Assembly: GCA_950295325.1 (NCBI GenBank)
Contig: OX485804.1
Location: forward strand, 15,998,001-16,062,000
Source of the DNA: Polytrichum commune
Lineage: Eukaryota; Streptophyta; Polytrichopsida; Polytrichales; Polytrichaceae
Length of the DNA stretch: 64,000 nt
Direction: 5' to 3'
Below, piece by piece: positions 45,727 to 58,900 of this stretch. Under the pieces are notes generated by a model. It was not told the origin of the DNA, made no database searches, and was given only the letters and a program-made list of their open reading frames with translations. The translations under genes were made by a program, and so were the position numbers. How positions within the stretch are numbered: position 1 is the first letter of the stretch; each line of letters begins with the position of its first letter.

Positions 45727-47379
45727 AATTCAAACCCCAATGGAACACCACTACACCATCCTAGGAACAACAAACAACATCCAATAGACACAACACTAAC
45801 AACCTAGACGGCAAGTCTCAATACTAGCCATCTCCTACACCAAGCATGAACAAAACATAGAAGAAACAAAACAAGATCGATAGGATGGGAGAGTTGCACA
45901 CATCGCAACCTCTCATATGTTTACATATTTAAGTAGATCCATACAACAATGTCCTTGACACTCCCCATCCTAATTCTACCCATTTTAACACTAATTTAAT
46001 GCATTTTATTCCTACCTTAACACCCACAACCTAGCAACCTCAACTCCAACCGCCCACAAACAATGGTGACTCCATCAAACGCCCATTACACATGGCTTCT
46101 ATTGCATCCATAGTCAACGTCTTCATATACAAGACACAAACATCCACAATGTTCTCTCCCAGTCAACATATTTTTTGCCAACACTCATGCCCCCACCTCA
46201 AAAAAACATGCCAAACGCAACCTGCACCTCAAATCCCACCACTAACATAACACACACAACACAAAGGGTCAACTAGCCAAACCAGTTCCTCATCAAAAAC
46301 AATCCACAAAGATTCCACTCAATGCACGCAAGTCCCCTAGGAAACCCTAAATAAGCCAACCAACTTTTTCATCGCCAAATGACAATACTTTTCATCCAAA
46401 GGTGATCATTTCAACAAAACCATCCACATGTCCACATACATTTTGCCTATTTCTCATCTAGTGCCACTAATGGCATGTGATTTATGTTGAACCTATAAAT
46501 AAATAAAATTAAACTTAATTCTACATATGCTACTTTACATCTAAAAAAAATACCACAACTTAAACCACATCATGCATTATATATAATTTCCAAATTCACA
46601 TTTTAGAGGATGCTATTGTATATCTAAGAAAAATGTAAAAATTATGTGTCTTGAATAAAATCCACCCTACATTTTTGCTAGCCCCCCCCCCTTAGAGATG
46701 TACAACCTTATAATATGATCTATTTAAAACCATATCATTGTACTAGTTATATGATATACGTTGTAATTTACTCCCTATTATATCCGCAACGTTATAACCC
46801 TCCACCCTGTGATTGATCTACCATACTTACTTTTAGCTTCTTAATTTAGTCCATATATGACCAAGATTATTACACTATACTATAGAGGGTGGGTCCTTAG
46901 CCAATAGTGATATTGAAGGTCAACCAACTTAGCCCTCTTAACATTAACACTAATGTGGTAGATGCACGGGTAGATGTTTCTTGTGATTAGGGAAATTGAA
47001 TGTAAGACATACATAAATCATGTCTCTCCAAGACTTCTTGGAACTAATTACTATGACAAGCCTTACTACAATCACAAACAAGTTAGAAATCCCTTCAAAC
47101 CCAAATACTAATATTTCAAGGACCAACAGTGTTACATTTATTAGCGAGGTCATACACCGCAAAATCTCGTCACTCCCTTGTGTTGCTCACTTGCTTTTAT
47201 AGTTTCTAAGTAGGTACTAGGATTTGTGGCCTAAGAAACTCTCAATTCACTATCCTAACCATCATTTTTTTCTACGTTTATCCTAAGGGTTACAAACACT
47301 GCTCTTATATTCATCCTTCATAAATCTTCTCAAAGCATGTGAGGAAAATAAAAAAAACATTTTGAGCTATCTTCAAGGT
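45727..47379. other. Intergenic, no gene seen
   Basis: Strand-asymmetric, A/C-rich on the plus strand up to about 46480, with a poly-C run near 46682-46692. No coding signal. Confidence 0.5.
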
Positions 47380-48200
47380 TACTCAAATGTTGATATTTGA
47401 ATAATTGGCACCAAACACACAAAATTCAAATTTTTTTTAGGATTTTCAAGGTATCTTTGAAAGCCCTTGAAAACTATGCCCATTTCAGAGAAATAAATGA
47501 AATTTTGCACCAACTTTACAGTTACTAAAATGTTGATATTAATCACCGCATTTCAATTTCTTGGAGATTTGTCAAGGTCGCTTCAAAAGCCTTGAGAATT
47601 GATTCCAAGGCCGTTTGTAGCCCAAATGACTAATATCAAATTTTTGGAGGGTTTTCAAAATCGCTTTAAAAACCTTGGGGAGCGTTGTGAAAGCCATTTG
47701 TAAATAATACAAGAAAAAAAAGGAAATTTTTAGATAAAACTTAAGAGTATCCAAATTTTTCATATTAGTCACCTCAGCACTGAGGTCATTAATTTCATTC
47801 TTTATAAGAATTGTAGAATTGTTCATAAAACCTTGGGAGGCAATATAAGGGCCATTTGTAACCAATTCGAGAAAAATAAAGGAATTTTTTAGAGAAACTT
47901 AGGAGTAGGTAAATGTTGATATAAGTCACCTTGGCACTGAGATGACTGATTCAAAATTCTTAGAGAGATTTCAAAATCACTTTGAAAGCCATGGGCAATG
48001 CTACGAGGGCCATTTGTAAATAATTTGAGAAAAATAAAGGAAATTTTCTAAGAAACTCAAGGGAAATTAAATGTTAAAATTATTAATGTTGGCACCAAGA
48101 TGACTAATTTTAAGTTTTTGGGAGACTTTCGAATTATTTTTAAAGCCTTGGGAAGTGGTATGAGGGCCAGTTGTAAATCAAAGAAGAAAATAAACTAAAT
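47380..48200 (+). repeat. Degenerate tandem array, period about 158 bp
   Basis: The word GCCATTTGTAAATAATTTGAG or a close variant starts at 47693, 47851, 48009 and 48166, spacings of 158, 158 and 157. It is followed each time by AAAATAAAGGAAATTTT, then AAATGTTGATAT, CACC(A/T)NGGCAC and TTTTCAAAATCNCTTTNAAAGCC(T/A)TGG-like blocks. Earlier, more degenerate units begin near 47380. The period is in the range of nucleosome-length satellites. Confidence 0.8.
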
Positions 48201-50792
48201 TGTTACCAAAATTAATTTCTATTTTTTTTCTTTCAAATCTATTCCCATTATTTTGGCAAAAAATATAATTTTTGCAGCATTTAAATATTTATTAAAAATT
48301 TGACACCAACTTTTGGGTGTTCAAAATGTTGATTTTTTCTTTAAAAAATTAGATGAGGGGATTGACTTCATTCTTTGGGGCAACATCTCGTTGGAGTCTT
48401 GGGTATCAACTATAAAACAAAACTTGTGTTCGTGCATGAATTATGGATGTTGACCTTGATCAATTTTGGATTCAATCATTTCATTCCAATGAGTATCGAA
48501 ATGATGGATCTCTCATATCATGATTTTTAAGGGCTACTCTTATTTGAAGTTTGAGCATTTAAAAGATGTGACCATGGCCAACATTCAAAAGATAAAACCA
48601 TAATTTCATGCCATGGATGCGATAGCAAATAATACACAATAGGGATTGTTGATTGTTGACTACACAATCTAAAGATGTTGCAGCCCAACTATGATTTGAA
48701 TAACTCCATGTGATCAAGATCATCCAAAAACAAATGTAATTGTGGCTGCATTTTCAACACAAAAACCTTGCAAGAATGAGATTTACACAATATAATGAAG
48801 GATGTTGAAATGTAATACCATGTCACTCTATTTTGGCGGTTGTATTTTAGTGCAGACACAAAGGAAGGTTTCCACAAACTTCAAAATAAGTGAGATTGTG
48901 GCCCTTTTATTACAAACAATGAATTGGTCACATGCTCTTGGTAGGTTCTTAAAGAGGACAACTAATATGTGTTGTGATATACATATGCATCAAGAGGGTA
49001 ATTATTTGGGGGATATAAAGTGCATAATTTTGATTTGAATGCATCAAATTGTTATACATAGCATCATTTTTGTCAATTTCATTGATCCTATCGTTACTAA
49101 GACAATTTAGATGACAAAAATGTTTAGCACACTCTAGTAGTTGCAAATTTTAGTTTTTGACTAACAACTTTTGTTCTTATGGAACATATGTGCTTGCATC
49201 CAACAATCCAACCTAACATACACAAAGCACATACATCACAAGTTTATAATCTAATAGCTAAAACCCCTATTCAAAAGTTGGCTTGCAAAGTATACATATG
49301 GGAGGTGTTTTGCTCCATTTGCTTATGTACAAATCAACAAGGTGCTATGGTTTTTTTTATTGTGAGATAAGTATGTTCTTTGGACACCACAAATTAAATA
49401 ACATGAGTGTATGAAAGGAGATTTTTAGAGGCATTGATGTTTATAATATATATAAAGGGAATTTATTGTTTATTGTTGTTGTCTACAATTAAAATGACTA
49501 TTGAAAATTTTAAAGTAAAATTAGATGTACATATTGCAATCTTGAAGTTTTTTTCTAAAAATAAAATACATTGATGGTACTAGTACTTACCTTATGACTT
49601 AAATGATTATTTGTTGGAAAATCTACATTTTATCATTTTCCTAGCTTCAATGATGCATGTTGCATGGTCAGACTCTCATGAGCTACATCATATGGATGAA
49701 AACGTCCTTATAACATTTCTCAAATTTGAAAATGAAAGTGAATTGGGGATGAGGTATTTAATTTGTAAGTGAACCTTGAGATGAGATAGTCAAACTAGAA
49801 GATGTTGGTTTCCAACTCCCAAAACTTGGGACAATTCAAATGCACATACTATAAAGCATGGTAACAAATGGGAGAGTAGAACACATACATATGCCAATGG
49901 ATAATACTACAAATACATGTGTATCATGTATTCATATATCTATATGCAAGGTTAATTACATAATGGCAAACACCTTCATGTATGTAGCTGTAACTTTGGA
50001 CTACAACAAGGTCATGGACATCATACCTAAATGATGTAGGGTTGCAACTATTGCTAGACACTAATATTCAATGATATATAATCAATACATGATGTTAGTA
50101 CATTTTTGATATACAATTGTTATAAACTTTCAGTATATGTAGGTAATTGTAGCTATTTGAGTTCGAAACGGTAACATTCAGGCGAAGATGTATTATAAAA
50201 ATGTAATTTGATTTAAATGTTTGCTTTGGAGTGAACATAAAAAAACAAAAGATGTACAACATGGATTTTAAATTGCATTCATGCAGTTGGAACTAGCAAC
50301 ATCGTTGTTGATTTTCATCAAATATTTTTAGAAACATTTGGGTGCAAATAAAAGTACTTGATTCGGCCCCTCAAGTAGGATTCAAAGATGGGTAATATAT
50401 ACTGCCTTGCAAACTCTTAATTTTTGCCATCCCAACCCATCATCAGACAAGCAATTTATCTCCTCTCTTCACTTTATCTCTCCTCTTTCTACCCTACACC
50501 TCCTGTTCTGCCACAACCAAATTCAAATGTGTTGAACATGTCCAGTCCAACCCTAGTGTCAAAATGCAAATTTTGACATGTGCGTGTGTAAAACATGCCC
50601 AAAAACAATGATTAAAACTTTGTTGATAGAGCACTTTCAAGTTCATCACAAAGGGCATAAGCCATCTCCGACTTTAGGCCATCAATGGAATAAACATGTC
50701 AATGGAAAGTTCAGCGAATAGTCACATTTTGGCCAATGAAACCTTTAAAGCCAAAAAGTAATAAGAATGTAAAAGTACAGTGTAATTGGGGT
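48201..50792. other. Intergenic, AT-rich, no gene seen
   Basis: Only short chance frames. The last part is the distal promoter of the PINX1-like gene. Confidence 0.5.
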
Positions 50793-50847
50793 ATAGGGAA
50801 GAAGGGAACGCATAGGGAAGTAGGGAACGCATAGGGAACAAGGGACC
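50793..50847 (+). repeat. Three 19-bp direct repeats upstream of the PINX1-like gene
   Basis: ATAGGGAAGTAGGGAACGC-type units start at 50793, 50812 and 50831, ending about 20 bases before the telo-box. Confidence 0.7.
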
Positions 50848-50865
50848 TGAGGAGGTATTATGCAC

Positions 50866-50874
50866 AAACCCTAA
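50866..50874 (+). promoter_or_regulatory. Telo-box AAACCCTAA upstream of the PINX1-like gene
   Basis: An exact AAACCCTAA lies 218 bases before the start codon. In plants this motif is frequent in promoters of ribosome-biogenesis and translation genes, which fits the downstream product. Confidence 0.55.
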
Positions 50875-51083
50875 ATTTGAGCTCCTTTGAGGGAAGCTCG
50901 AGGAGACGGCTATGGCGGATGCCTGACGTCGAACCTCGAATCCCCTCTCGAATTAGCGATTCTTGCAAGCTTCGAAGCAAGCTTACATCTCGCTACGCAT
51001 ATTAAACGGACCGTAATTCCGCGGCCGTTCTTTTGATATTTTTTCTGTCTCCTCTTTCTCAACGTGTCTCTTCCACAAGCGAG

Positions 51084-54000
51084 ATGGCAATGGAGGGCCC
51101 TGTGTTGTTCCAGGGCGTTGCCAAGGACTCCCTGGCTTTTCGTCTCATGACTCAGATGGTGAGCATCTTTGCATAATTCATTCCCTCCAGTAATTTGCAA
51201 TTGGAGTACATGAATTCTTAGCCACGTTGAGTGGCGTGTTTTGACCGACATTGTTGGTAGGGTAGGGTTCTGTGTTCTGAGATCGGGTATTTTCGTCGCA
51301 GGGATGGGAGGAAGGAAGTGGACTAGGGAAAGACAAACAGGGAATCAAGTCACATATCCGCGTGAAGAGCAGAAAGGATAACTCCGGTATGGCATGAAGG
51401 TCACTGAATTGTACGATAGGCTATTAAGGCATTGTGTGGGCCTTCATTATCCTTGTTACAGAATTTGCAGTTAGGTTGAGTCAAATTCGGTCGTATGACA
51501 CATGGAAATTTATGATATTTAATTGCTCAATAATGTGAGAGTTAGAATTTCCCTCGATTCAGTGCAGCTGTTTATTACCAGATTCCATGTTGTACACAAA
51601 CCTCTTAAGCATTCTCTTTCGGGCAGGTGTTGGTGTGGATGAACAGAAGAAGGCAGCAGCTAATTGGACTGTCAACACACATATATTCGACAACATCTTG
51701 AAGAACCTGAAAGTGGTGAGGACCCTTATTGGCTCAGAGTTTTATCCTCTTTTGTGCAGTACTCTCTAATGTGAGCTGCGGTCCTAAATGTGGGGTGAAT
51801 TAAGGTCAAATCCTGTTAGTGAATTAATTCTGCGAAGGTAAAAGAATATGGGCAATTTGTGCTGAATTTATGTTCTGTGAAAGGTATTTGGTGATCAATA
51901 ATAATGCGTTGATTATTCTCTTGCCTTGGTGCATCCAAAAGTAGTAATTGGTGTAAGTGGTGGGTGTGGCACAATGCAGCAAGTGGCTGAACCAGAAAGC
52001 AAGCAAGGTGCGTTTTTATCTACAGAGTATCAAAGTAGAGTGTATTAGAACAAGATCAGCGTTGTTTATAGCTTGTATACAGCTTGCTGCTACCTTTGCC
52101 TAGTCAATGTTTTAGAGCATTATCAATCTATCTCGTGCTTGCATGTAGTTAGAAGTCCACTGAGTTTCCCACGTTGTTCCTTCTGCAGAAACTGATTCAA
52201 AGGCAGAAGAGAGTAGTGATGAAGAAACTGATGTTCCCGAGCCTAAGGTTCAAAAAGTTGCTCGTCCACAGGGAAGGTGAGTGCTGAATACTGGATACTT
52301 TCACATCAGCTCGTACTTGCACAAATATCAATCATAAACCCTGGTCCGAATTACATTAACAATCAGCGTGCCATTTTTTGAATTTGATCATCTTTGAGTC
52401 AATATCGTCAGATTCTCTTTCTATTGCTTCTTCCTGATATAATATATCCTCACTCTGCAAACCTATTTGTTTAAGTTTGATAATCTTGGATCAATGTATG
52501 GCTATTCAAGTCATGCTAATTCAGATTTCCATGAGTTCCATAGCACTTTAGAAGCTGGGCAATGAGAAAGGAGCTAAAAAAATGTTTATATTGTAAATAG
52601 CAACCCAGGATTCATTTATTTCGATCCTCTCATGAGAGGGTGTTTGACATACAAAGCCTCACTTCTGGTCCCAGGAGATCTAAGATGAAGTTTAGGTGGT
52701 TTATATCCTGAATTTCCAATATGTAGTAAGACATTGAATTGTGTTTATGTTTTTTTAGATACAAAAGAAGAGAAGGGGGCAAGTTGGTCAGAGGCTATTC
52801 TGAGACGGACCTCAAGGCCATTCTGGTGAGTGCAGTGGATTCTATCTCTTCTTGCTCTTTGTCATATGTTTGTGAAGGAGAGGATAATGGAGTTGTTGAA
52901 TCTAGGTACAATACATTACTCTGGCCTACACTAAAAGATATAGGTGTGAAATACAGTGAATGATAGACTTTACAAGTTGTGAACATTGACCAATTGTAAG
53001 TATTTGTTTCTTTCTTCCAGGGTGGTCAGGGTGAGGCGAAAACAGTTCCAGAAGTTCCAGTGCCAGTGGTGCAAGAAGTAGCACTGCAAACAAGTTCGTG
53101 TCCACGTTTCCATCTAATGCTTGTTACTTCATCCCAAGTCTTCTGTATGTTCATGTTTTGTGATTGAATAGGATTCTGTGGATATTTTGAAGCTATGATG
53201 TCAATCAGTGATATCAACAATTGTGCATTTAGAGCATGATTAGGTTGAATAATCCATTTTTGGAATGCACATGCTTTAATGTATTTTGTATATCTAGTTA
53301 TGTGTTATCTTCAACTTGGTGTGTTCCACAGTGGAGACAAAAACAACAACAAAAAAAACAAAAACAAAAAAAATAAAGGTCAAGGAAGAAGAAGCAGCCT
53401 TTGTTGAAATCGAGCAAACTGCAAGTACTCCTCCACCAGAACTTGCAGCAGATTGGTGGGGTGCAAAATTTGGGTTCGTGAGAGGAGGGGCACTGGGTTC
53501 TAAGATTCAACAAGTTCGGCAGACAGTCAATGGAGAGGCACCTCTGCAAAATGGAGAGAGGGTGACAACAAATGGGCGAACCCAGTTTTCTGAGCAAGAT
53601 CAAGAGAATCTGTACAAGCTTGTGCAAGTGAGTATGTCAAGATCTGAGATGATTATTTTCTGCCAAGTTGATGTTTTTTAACAGCTTTTTTTCAATTTCT
53701 TGATCGTCATCAATATTATATTGCAATATCAAGTTTAGGGTTTAATCTATTTAAAAGGAAGTTGGGAGGCACCAGTCAGGTGGATGATTTGTGGAGCCCA
53801 TTTTTTAGATATATCATGGTCATTGTATTGTATCTAAGACTGGAGGTGATATCATATGTTGGCCTTGTGTTTTCAGTTTTCTGCAAGCAGTTATGTGTTT
53901 ATCTATACACATATTGTCTAACTTGTTATAGCGGTTGGGTCTGGTCTTGGGCAGGACAATGCAACCACCGGGAAGCAGGGTTTGGGACAAGCTGACAGGC

Positions 54001-55081
54001 CTCTGAAAATTGGAGGGGTGAAAATTGGAGGTGGAAAGAAGACTGTTTTTGGTGATGATGACAGTGATGATGAGGATGAGGATGAGGATGAGTTGGAAGA
54101 TGGAGGCAGCAGTGACAGCCAGGTTGAGGCTTCAAATGAAAAGGTATTGGAGCCAGTTGTTGCGGAGAAACCAGGAAATAAGAGGAAAAGAGATGAAGCT
54201 GCTGCAGCTACTGTGCAGGAGGGCTCTAAGATAAAGCTGAAGGAGCTAATTGCTCAGTTTCTTCTAGAGGTCAGAAAACAATTACTGAAAAATTAACTTC
54301 AATGAGTTCGAGTACTGTCAAATTTTTTAAAAGAGTGGCCTTTTCATCTATATTTGGGATACTTACTTAGAACTGTGTTCTGTGTGGATACTATAGATAC
54401 TGAAGTTTGTTTTTTATCTGTCTTCTGTCGTTTGGAATTTCTTTAGCCACTGACCCTACATTGACATCTGTTACTGTCTTTTGTATATATCTACTCATAA
54501 TACTGATGCTTTCTTAACCATGACAGGCTCCTGAACAGAGGATGAGTTTGAAAAGATTGCAGAAACAAGTCATTGCTTCCACTGGTTTGTTTTCTGATTT
54601 AAGGAAAGAAGGTGACAGCTTGAAGGACAAGGTACACTATTGTTTTCATCTCTTATAATAGTATTAGTTCATGCTTATGGGGAAACAAGATGGCTATAAT
54701 ACTGATCTTCCATCAAAGCTAATGTTTCATAGTAATGTTGATGTTGATTGTTCCAAGGCTTGTCTGGACTATATCAATCAGCCAGCCAACCTGGTTCAAT
54801 TTGTCTAGTTTTTAATATCTATATCTAAATCTATATATAGATTTCTGTAGGGTTAGATCATGTATATTCTGGATCTAAAAGCAGAGCCTGTAACCCTGTA
54901 AATCATTTCAAAGCACTATCTCACAGAGATCATTCTTTTGTTTGATATGCTGTATTGTTCAAACATGTGCATGATATACATTTTCTGACTCAAGTTTCTC
55001 TGTTGTGGCCTCTTGCAGCTGCTGAAGAGCTCCAGGTTTCTGGTAGAGGGAAAGAAGGTGTCTTTTGCACCAAGCAAGTAG
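51084..55081 (+). CDS. PINX1-like G-patch nucleolar protein
   Basis: Eleven exons: 51084-51158, 51302-51386, 51627-51715, 51980-52007, 52189-52276, 52759-52825, 53021-53093, 53332-53627, 53955-54269, 54527-54631, 55019-55081 (TAG), all in phase, 427 residues. Human PINX1 and yeast Pxr1/Gno1 act in nucleoli in rRNA processing, stimulate the Prp43 helicase through the G-patch, and bind telomerase. The G-patch spans exons 1-3: [27 protein letters not shown], then the family block [19 protein letters not shown]. Later come a lysine-rich stretch, a plant-type [17 protein letters not shown] block, a strongly acidic run ([16 protein letters not shown], about residue 280) and a basic C-terminus with ELIAQFLLE and LKRLQKQV. 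A second in-frame ATG two codons on is possible. The next gene converges on it from 55941. No decay seen. Confidence 0.9.
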
Positions 55082-55940
55082 AGGACTCAGTAACGACTGA
55101 CTGTGCCCTCATTACATTTTTGACTGCATCATTTTGAATTCATTACATATTAATCAATTGCAAGGCCATTTCTTGCTTGGTTTGCAGTCACCCTTGCTGC
55201 TGCCTGCAGTGACTTTTCATGTTATTCTGGTAGCAGCTTACAAGCTCTTCATACATACAGCAATGCGTTTCATTTTTGGACACTGCTTTTCAAGTGGAGC
55301 AGTGTTTGGTGTAATCTTCAATTTATTGCTGGAAATTACATGATCATTATCTTAGTCTTGAATTGGCTTTTACAAGCTTCCTCTAATCTTCATTGCTTAT
55401 TAATAATGAGCAGAGTATTGTCCATTGGACAGCCTATCTTATGAAAGTGCCTTCTTGTCATGATTTAGTGCCAGGCCAATGCAATAGATGTATGGACTGT
55501 ATAGTATTTCCTATCTGGACAGTCTTTTAATCTAGACATTAAGTTTTAGCACATTCAAGGTGGTTTGGACACTGAAGCACTGAAAAGATGACACAAAACT
55601 TGTCACCGTTTGATACCTGGTGTACCAAGAAAGTGCTCATGTCACATCACTCATGTATGTATTCACAAATTTCACAGATACTGAAATTTACTTGATGTTG
55701 TATCCACCCAGTTTTCCATGTAGACTACAAATTGCACATTTGGACATCCAGGAGTTGTGTTGTGTCTTGTTTTGTACAACAAAGACCAGTTTCATGTTGT
55801 GTTTGGGCACATGACCTGCTTGTATGCTACAAAGGTTGAAGCTGCTGAAGGGTTTTCCTGCTGAAATGGATTTTAATCACCTAAATTTTTCATTTTATTT
55901 TTGAATTTGTTTACGGAGACATGGAGATATGTGAATTTGA
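55082..55940. other. Spacer between convergent genes (both 3' UTRs)
   Basis: 859 bases with no coding signal between the stop of the PINX1-like gene and the stop of the minus-strand lipase gene. Both polyadenylation regions must lie here. Confidence 0.6.
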
Positions 55941-58900
55941 TCAGTCTATGGATGACGATGATGGCAATGATCTGGTCTCCTCCAATTTGTGGCTTGTGCT
56001 ACCTTCTGATGGTGTACTCCAATAGCCGGTGATGAGATCATAGCCAGTTTCATCCTCCAAACCCTGCAGCTTCTTTTCAGCAATGCCCTCCCGTAATGCT
56101 TCAACCTCGCCAGCCGACTCTTCACCTTTCTGCTTCTTGGAAGACTTCATAAAGATTGAATTCAATTTCCTCCAGCTCCGTGACTTGAATGTTTTTGGTT
56201 GCAGCCTGTCTTGAGTCCCTCGAACACCGGTGAATGCGAGTGGTGGGCTGGTTTTCAATTCTATAAGTGAGAGGCGTGACATAATGTATGCCAGCAACTC
56301 TTCGCTGTGAGAAAAAGTGAAATCAAGATGTGCATATTCGAATTCAGCATACGAGGCGCTACATCCGGCTTCTTTGAGTGTCTCGTGGTGCCGTCTCACC
56401 ATGGAAGGCGGGATGAGCTTGTCCTTCACCCCCGCCACAACATCCACAGGAATATTGATAACCCCATAGTGCGCCCCAATGTCTAGAGGCTCCGGCAATC
56501 CATATGCATCCAAGTTGGTGCGTGGGCTGCCGAAGTCGAACATGGTGAAGCGTTTGGCGCGCATCATTTGCACCAGGTGCATTGCCACCAGGAACGACAC
56601 ACCCGGCATGTCGTTCATGTTGTAGTGTGACATCCCGATCGCGCCGATCCAGTTGGAGTTGTCGCCACCCACGAGGCTGCTGATCGCGATTTGTACTAGT
56701 CCCCCAAGAGCCGGGTAGGTTTGGAAATCTCGTGCGAGCTTGTTGAAGAGAGCGCGACATGTTTGCGTGGGAATGTAGAGCCCTGGAACCAGCGGTCCCA
56801 TGACAGGCGCCAGGATGGGTATGACGTACCTCAAGATCTTGCAAACAGCCGGACCGTCCTCGTGAAACCCAGCAGGTGATAAGAGCACGAGCCTCGAGAG
56901 ATAATGGGGCTTCTTCTCGAGTCGCCGTGTCACCACATACATTAGGATCGACGCGCCCCCCAAGCTGTGCGCGACACCACACATGGCATATGGCAATTTG
57001 TGCTCCTCCTCCTCCTCTTCTTCTTCACCAGTACGTCTGGTAGAGCTTGAAACGTCGCTCATGTTCTTGGTATCTTTTGGTTGTTTCAAGTCATTCATTT
57101 TGATCTCGTGCACTTTGCTCAGCATCGCGGGGATATCTTGTGTGCCGTGCTCATTCACTGAGAATTGCCAATACCTATGACAAACCAAAATAAGTACACA
57201 AGTGAGAAAACCTTTTGTTTTCTGTTTCTTTTGTAAACTACATTGGTTAGGAAAAGAAAAGAAAAAAGAACTTCGGTTCTACCGCTTTGAAGATGGCCCT
57301 TTAGCCATAAACTACATTGATTACGATAAATACTGTCGACACATGTATAGTGTGACTTACCTTGCAAAACTCTATACAGTGTGGTCCACATTAAATGCCA
57401 TCACACAAAATGCTCTTGTCTTTCAAATGTACACCATTCTTAATCCGAATTCAAAAGTTACACTACTTTCAATTTAATGTGGAGGTTTGATGTTCAGAAC
57501 TAGGGGTTAGTAAATAATTTGCACCCACAACACAATTAGTGTTTAAATAAGCTCAATTGTGTGGCCCACAGTAAATTCGAGCATAACCAGTGTAGTGATT
57601 CACAACCCCAATAGCCGGGGACAGGCAAATGCATCTATGAGTGAAGTTTATTTTCATGAACACGGGCATATTTTCAATCACTAAGTTATGGCAGCACAGT
57701 GGGCCTTTTTGGCTGTATTTATACGCACCTTCGAGACGAGATGTGTTGGTTCACGTGCTCCTTGGAGACCAACCCTCGAAAGTTTCCCAAAAAGACATCA
57801 TAGCCTGCAAAGATTATAAAATTCATCAACAGAAGCTGATCATAATGGAGAAGAAATTCAAGCATCTAAAGCCACATGTTTAAGGTCGAGGTAACCATCC
57901 CATAGTTGACCATGTTCATTTAACCGCTCACTAGGGGTCATGTACTGTCAACATGAATGATATCTATATTTTTTTAGGCAAACAAAGTTAAGGTTTACGT
58001 GATGGCGGCTGGTGATTGATTATCCTCATACAAATTTTGATAATTATCATAGCCAAGCATTAGAATTTAGATGAGCGCTTAAGGGTTAACCTAGAGCTTG
58101 ACTAAGTGTTACCCTAAGTTTACCGCTTAAGAAACTATAGCAATTTCTATATCCATGAATATTTTTATATTTTTTAACTTTCATTTTTTCCCTTCATTCT
58201 CCTTAGAATTTGTTTCTCTTTGCAAGAAAAAAAACTTCCTCGCTATTACTCCTCCTAAACATATACAAAATCTCTTAGTTTATCGGGTTATTGTATGCCT
58301 CAACCTTAACCCTTAACTTCATGAGAGTCCAATTTTTAGCTTATGAATGACTCCAATATGAACATATGGTTGTTCACAAAAAATTATTAAAATCAAGCAT
58401 TAACTAAAATTTCCCTTCATTGATATATTATTTATATCTAATAACTTCATATTATTTTGATTGAAAATTGTCAATTTTCTAGGGATTCTTTTGCTTACCT
58501 CAAAGTGTACATCTATTCTTGATGTAATATTGAGAATTTTGGACGAAAATTTTCTTGCATATATCTATCATAATTTCTTGAAGTTGAATGATTCTAAATC
58601 GATCATAAAGAAATCATAAAAATCACTAAACATTGCTACCGTATTGATGTGATCTTAAAATCATTAGCAACAACTTTCTTTTAGGTACAACTAAAACTGA
58701 GATCTAGAAAACTTGCTTCTTAGATGATCTAATGAAACCACAATATGCTCCAGGAAGTTAAGGGTAAAATGCACACACCTTGATCATATGCTGCAAAAGC
58801 TTGTGAGCCAACTACTCCATTTGACACCCACCTACACCAAAAGCCCCACAGACTCACTTCAACAACAAATATAGCCATGGCAGACACAATGGATCCTATG

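Noticed and set aside
45580-45807. A 75-codon repetitive reading frame
   Set aside because: The frame is open only because a 74-bp unit is duplicated; nothing resembles a protein domain.
56359-56982. A 207-codon minus-strand frame overlapping the lipase gene
   Set aside because: It lies in another frame on the same strand as the last lipase exon, which contains the catalytic triad. It is a shadow without family resemblance.
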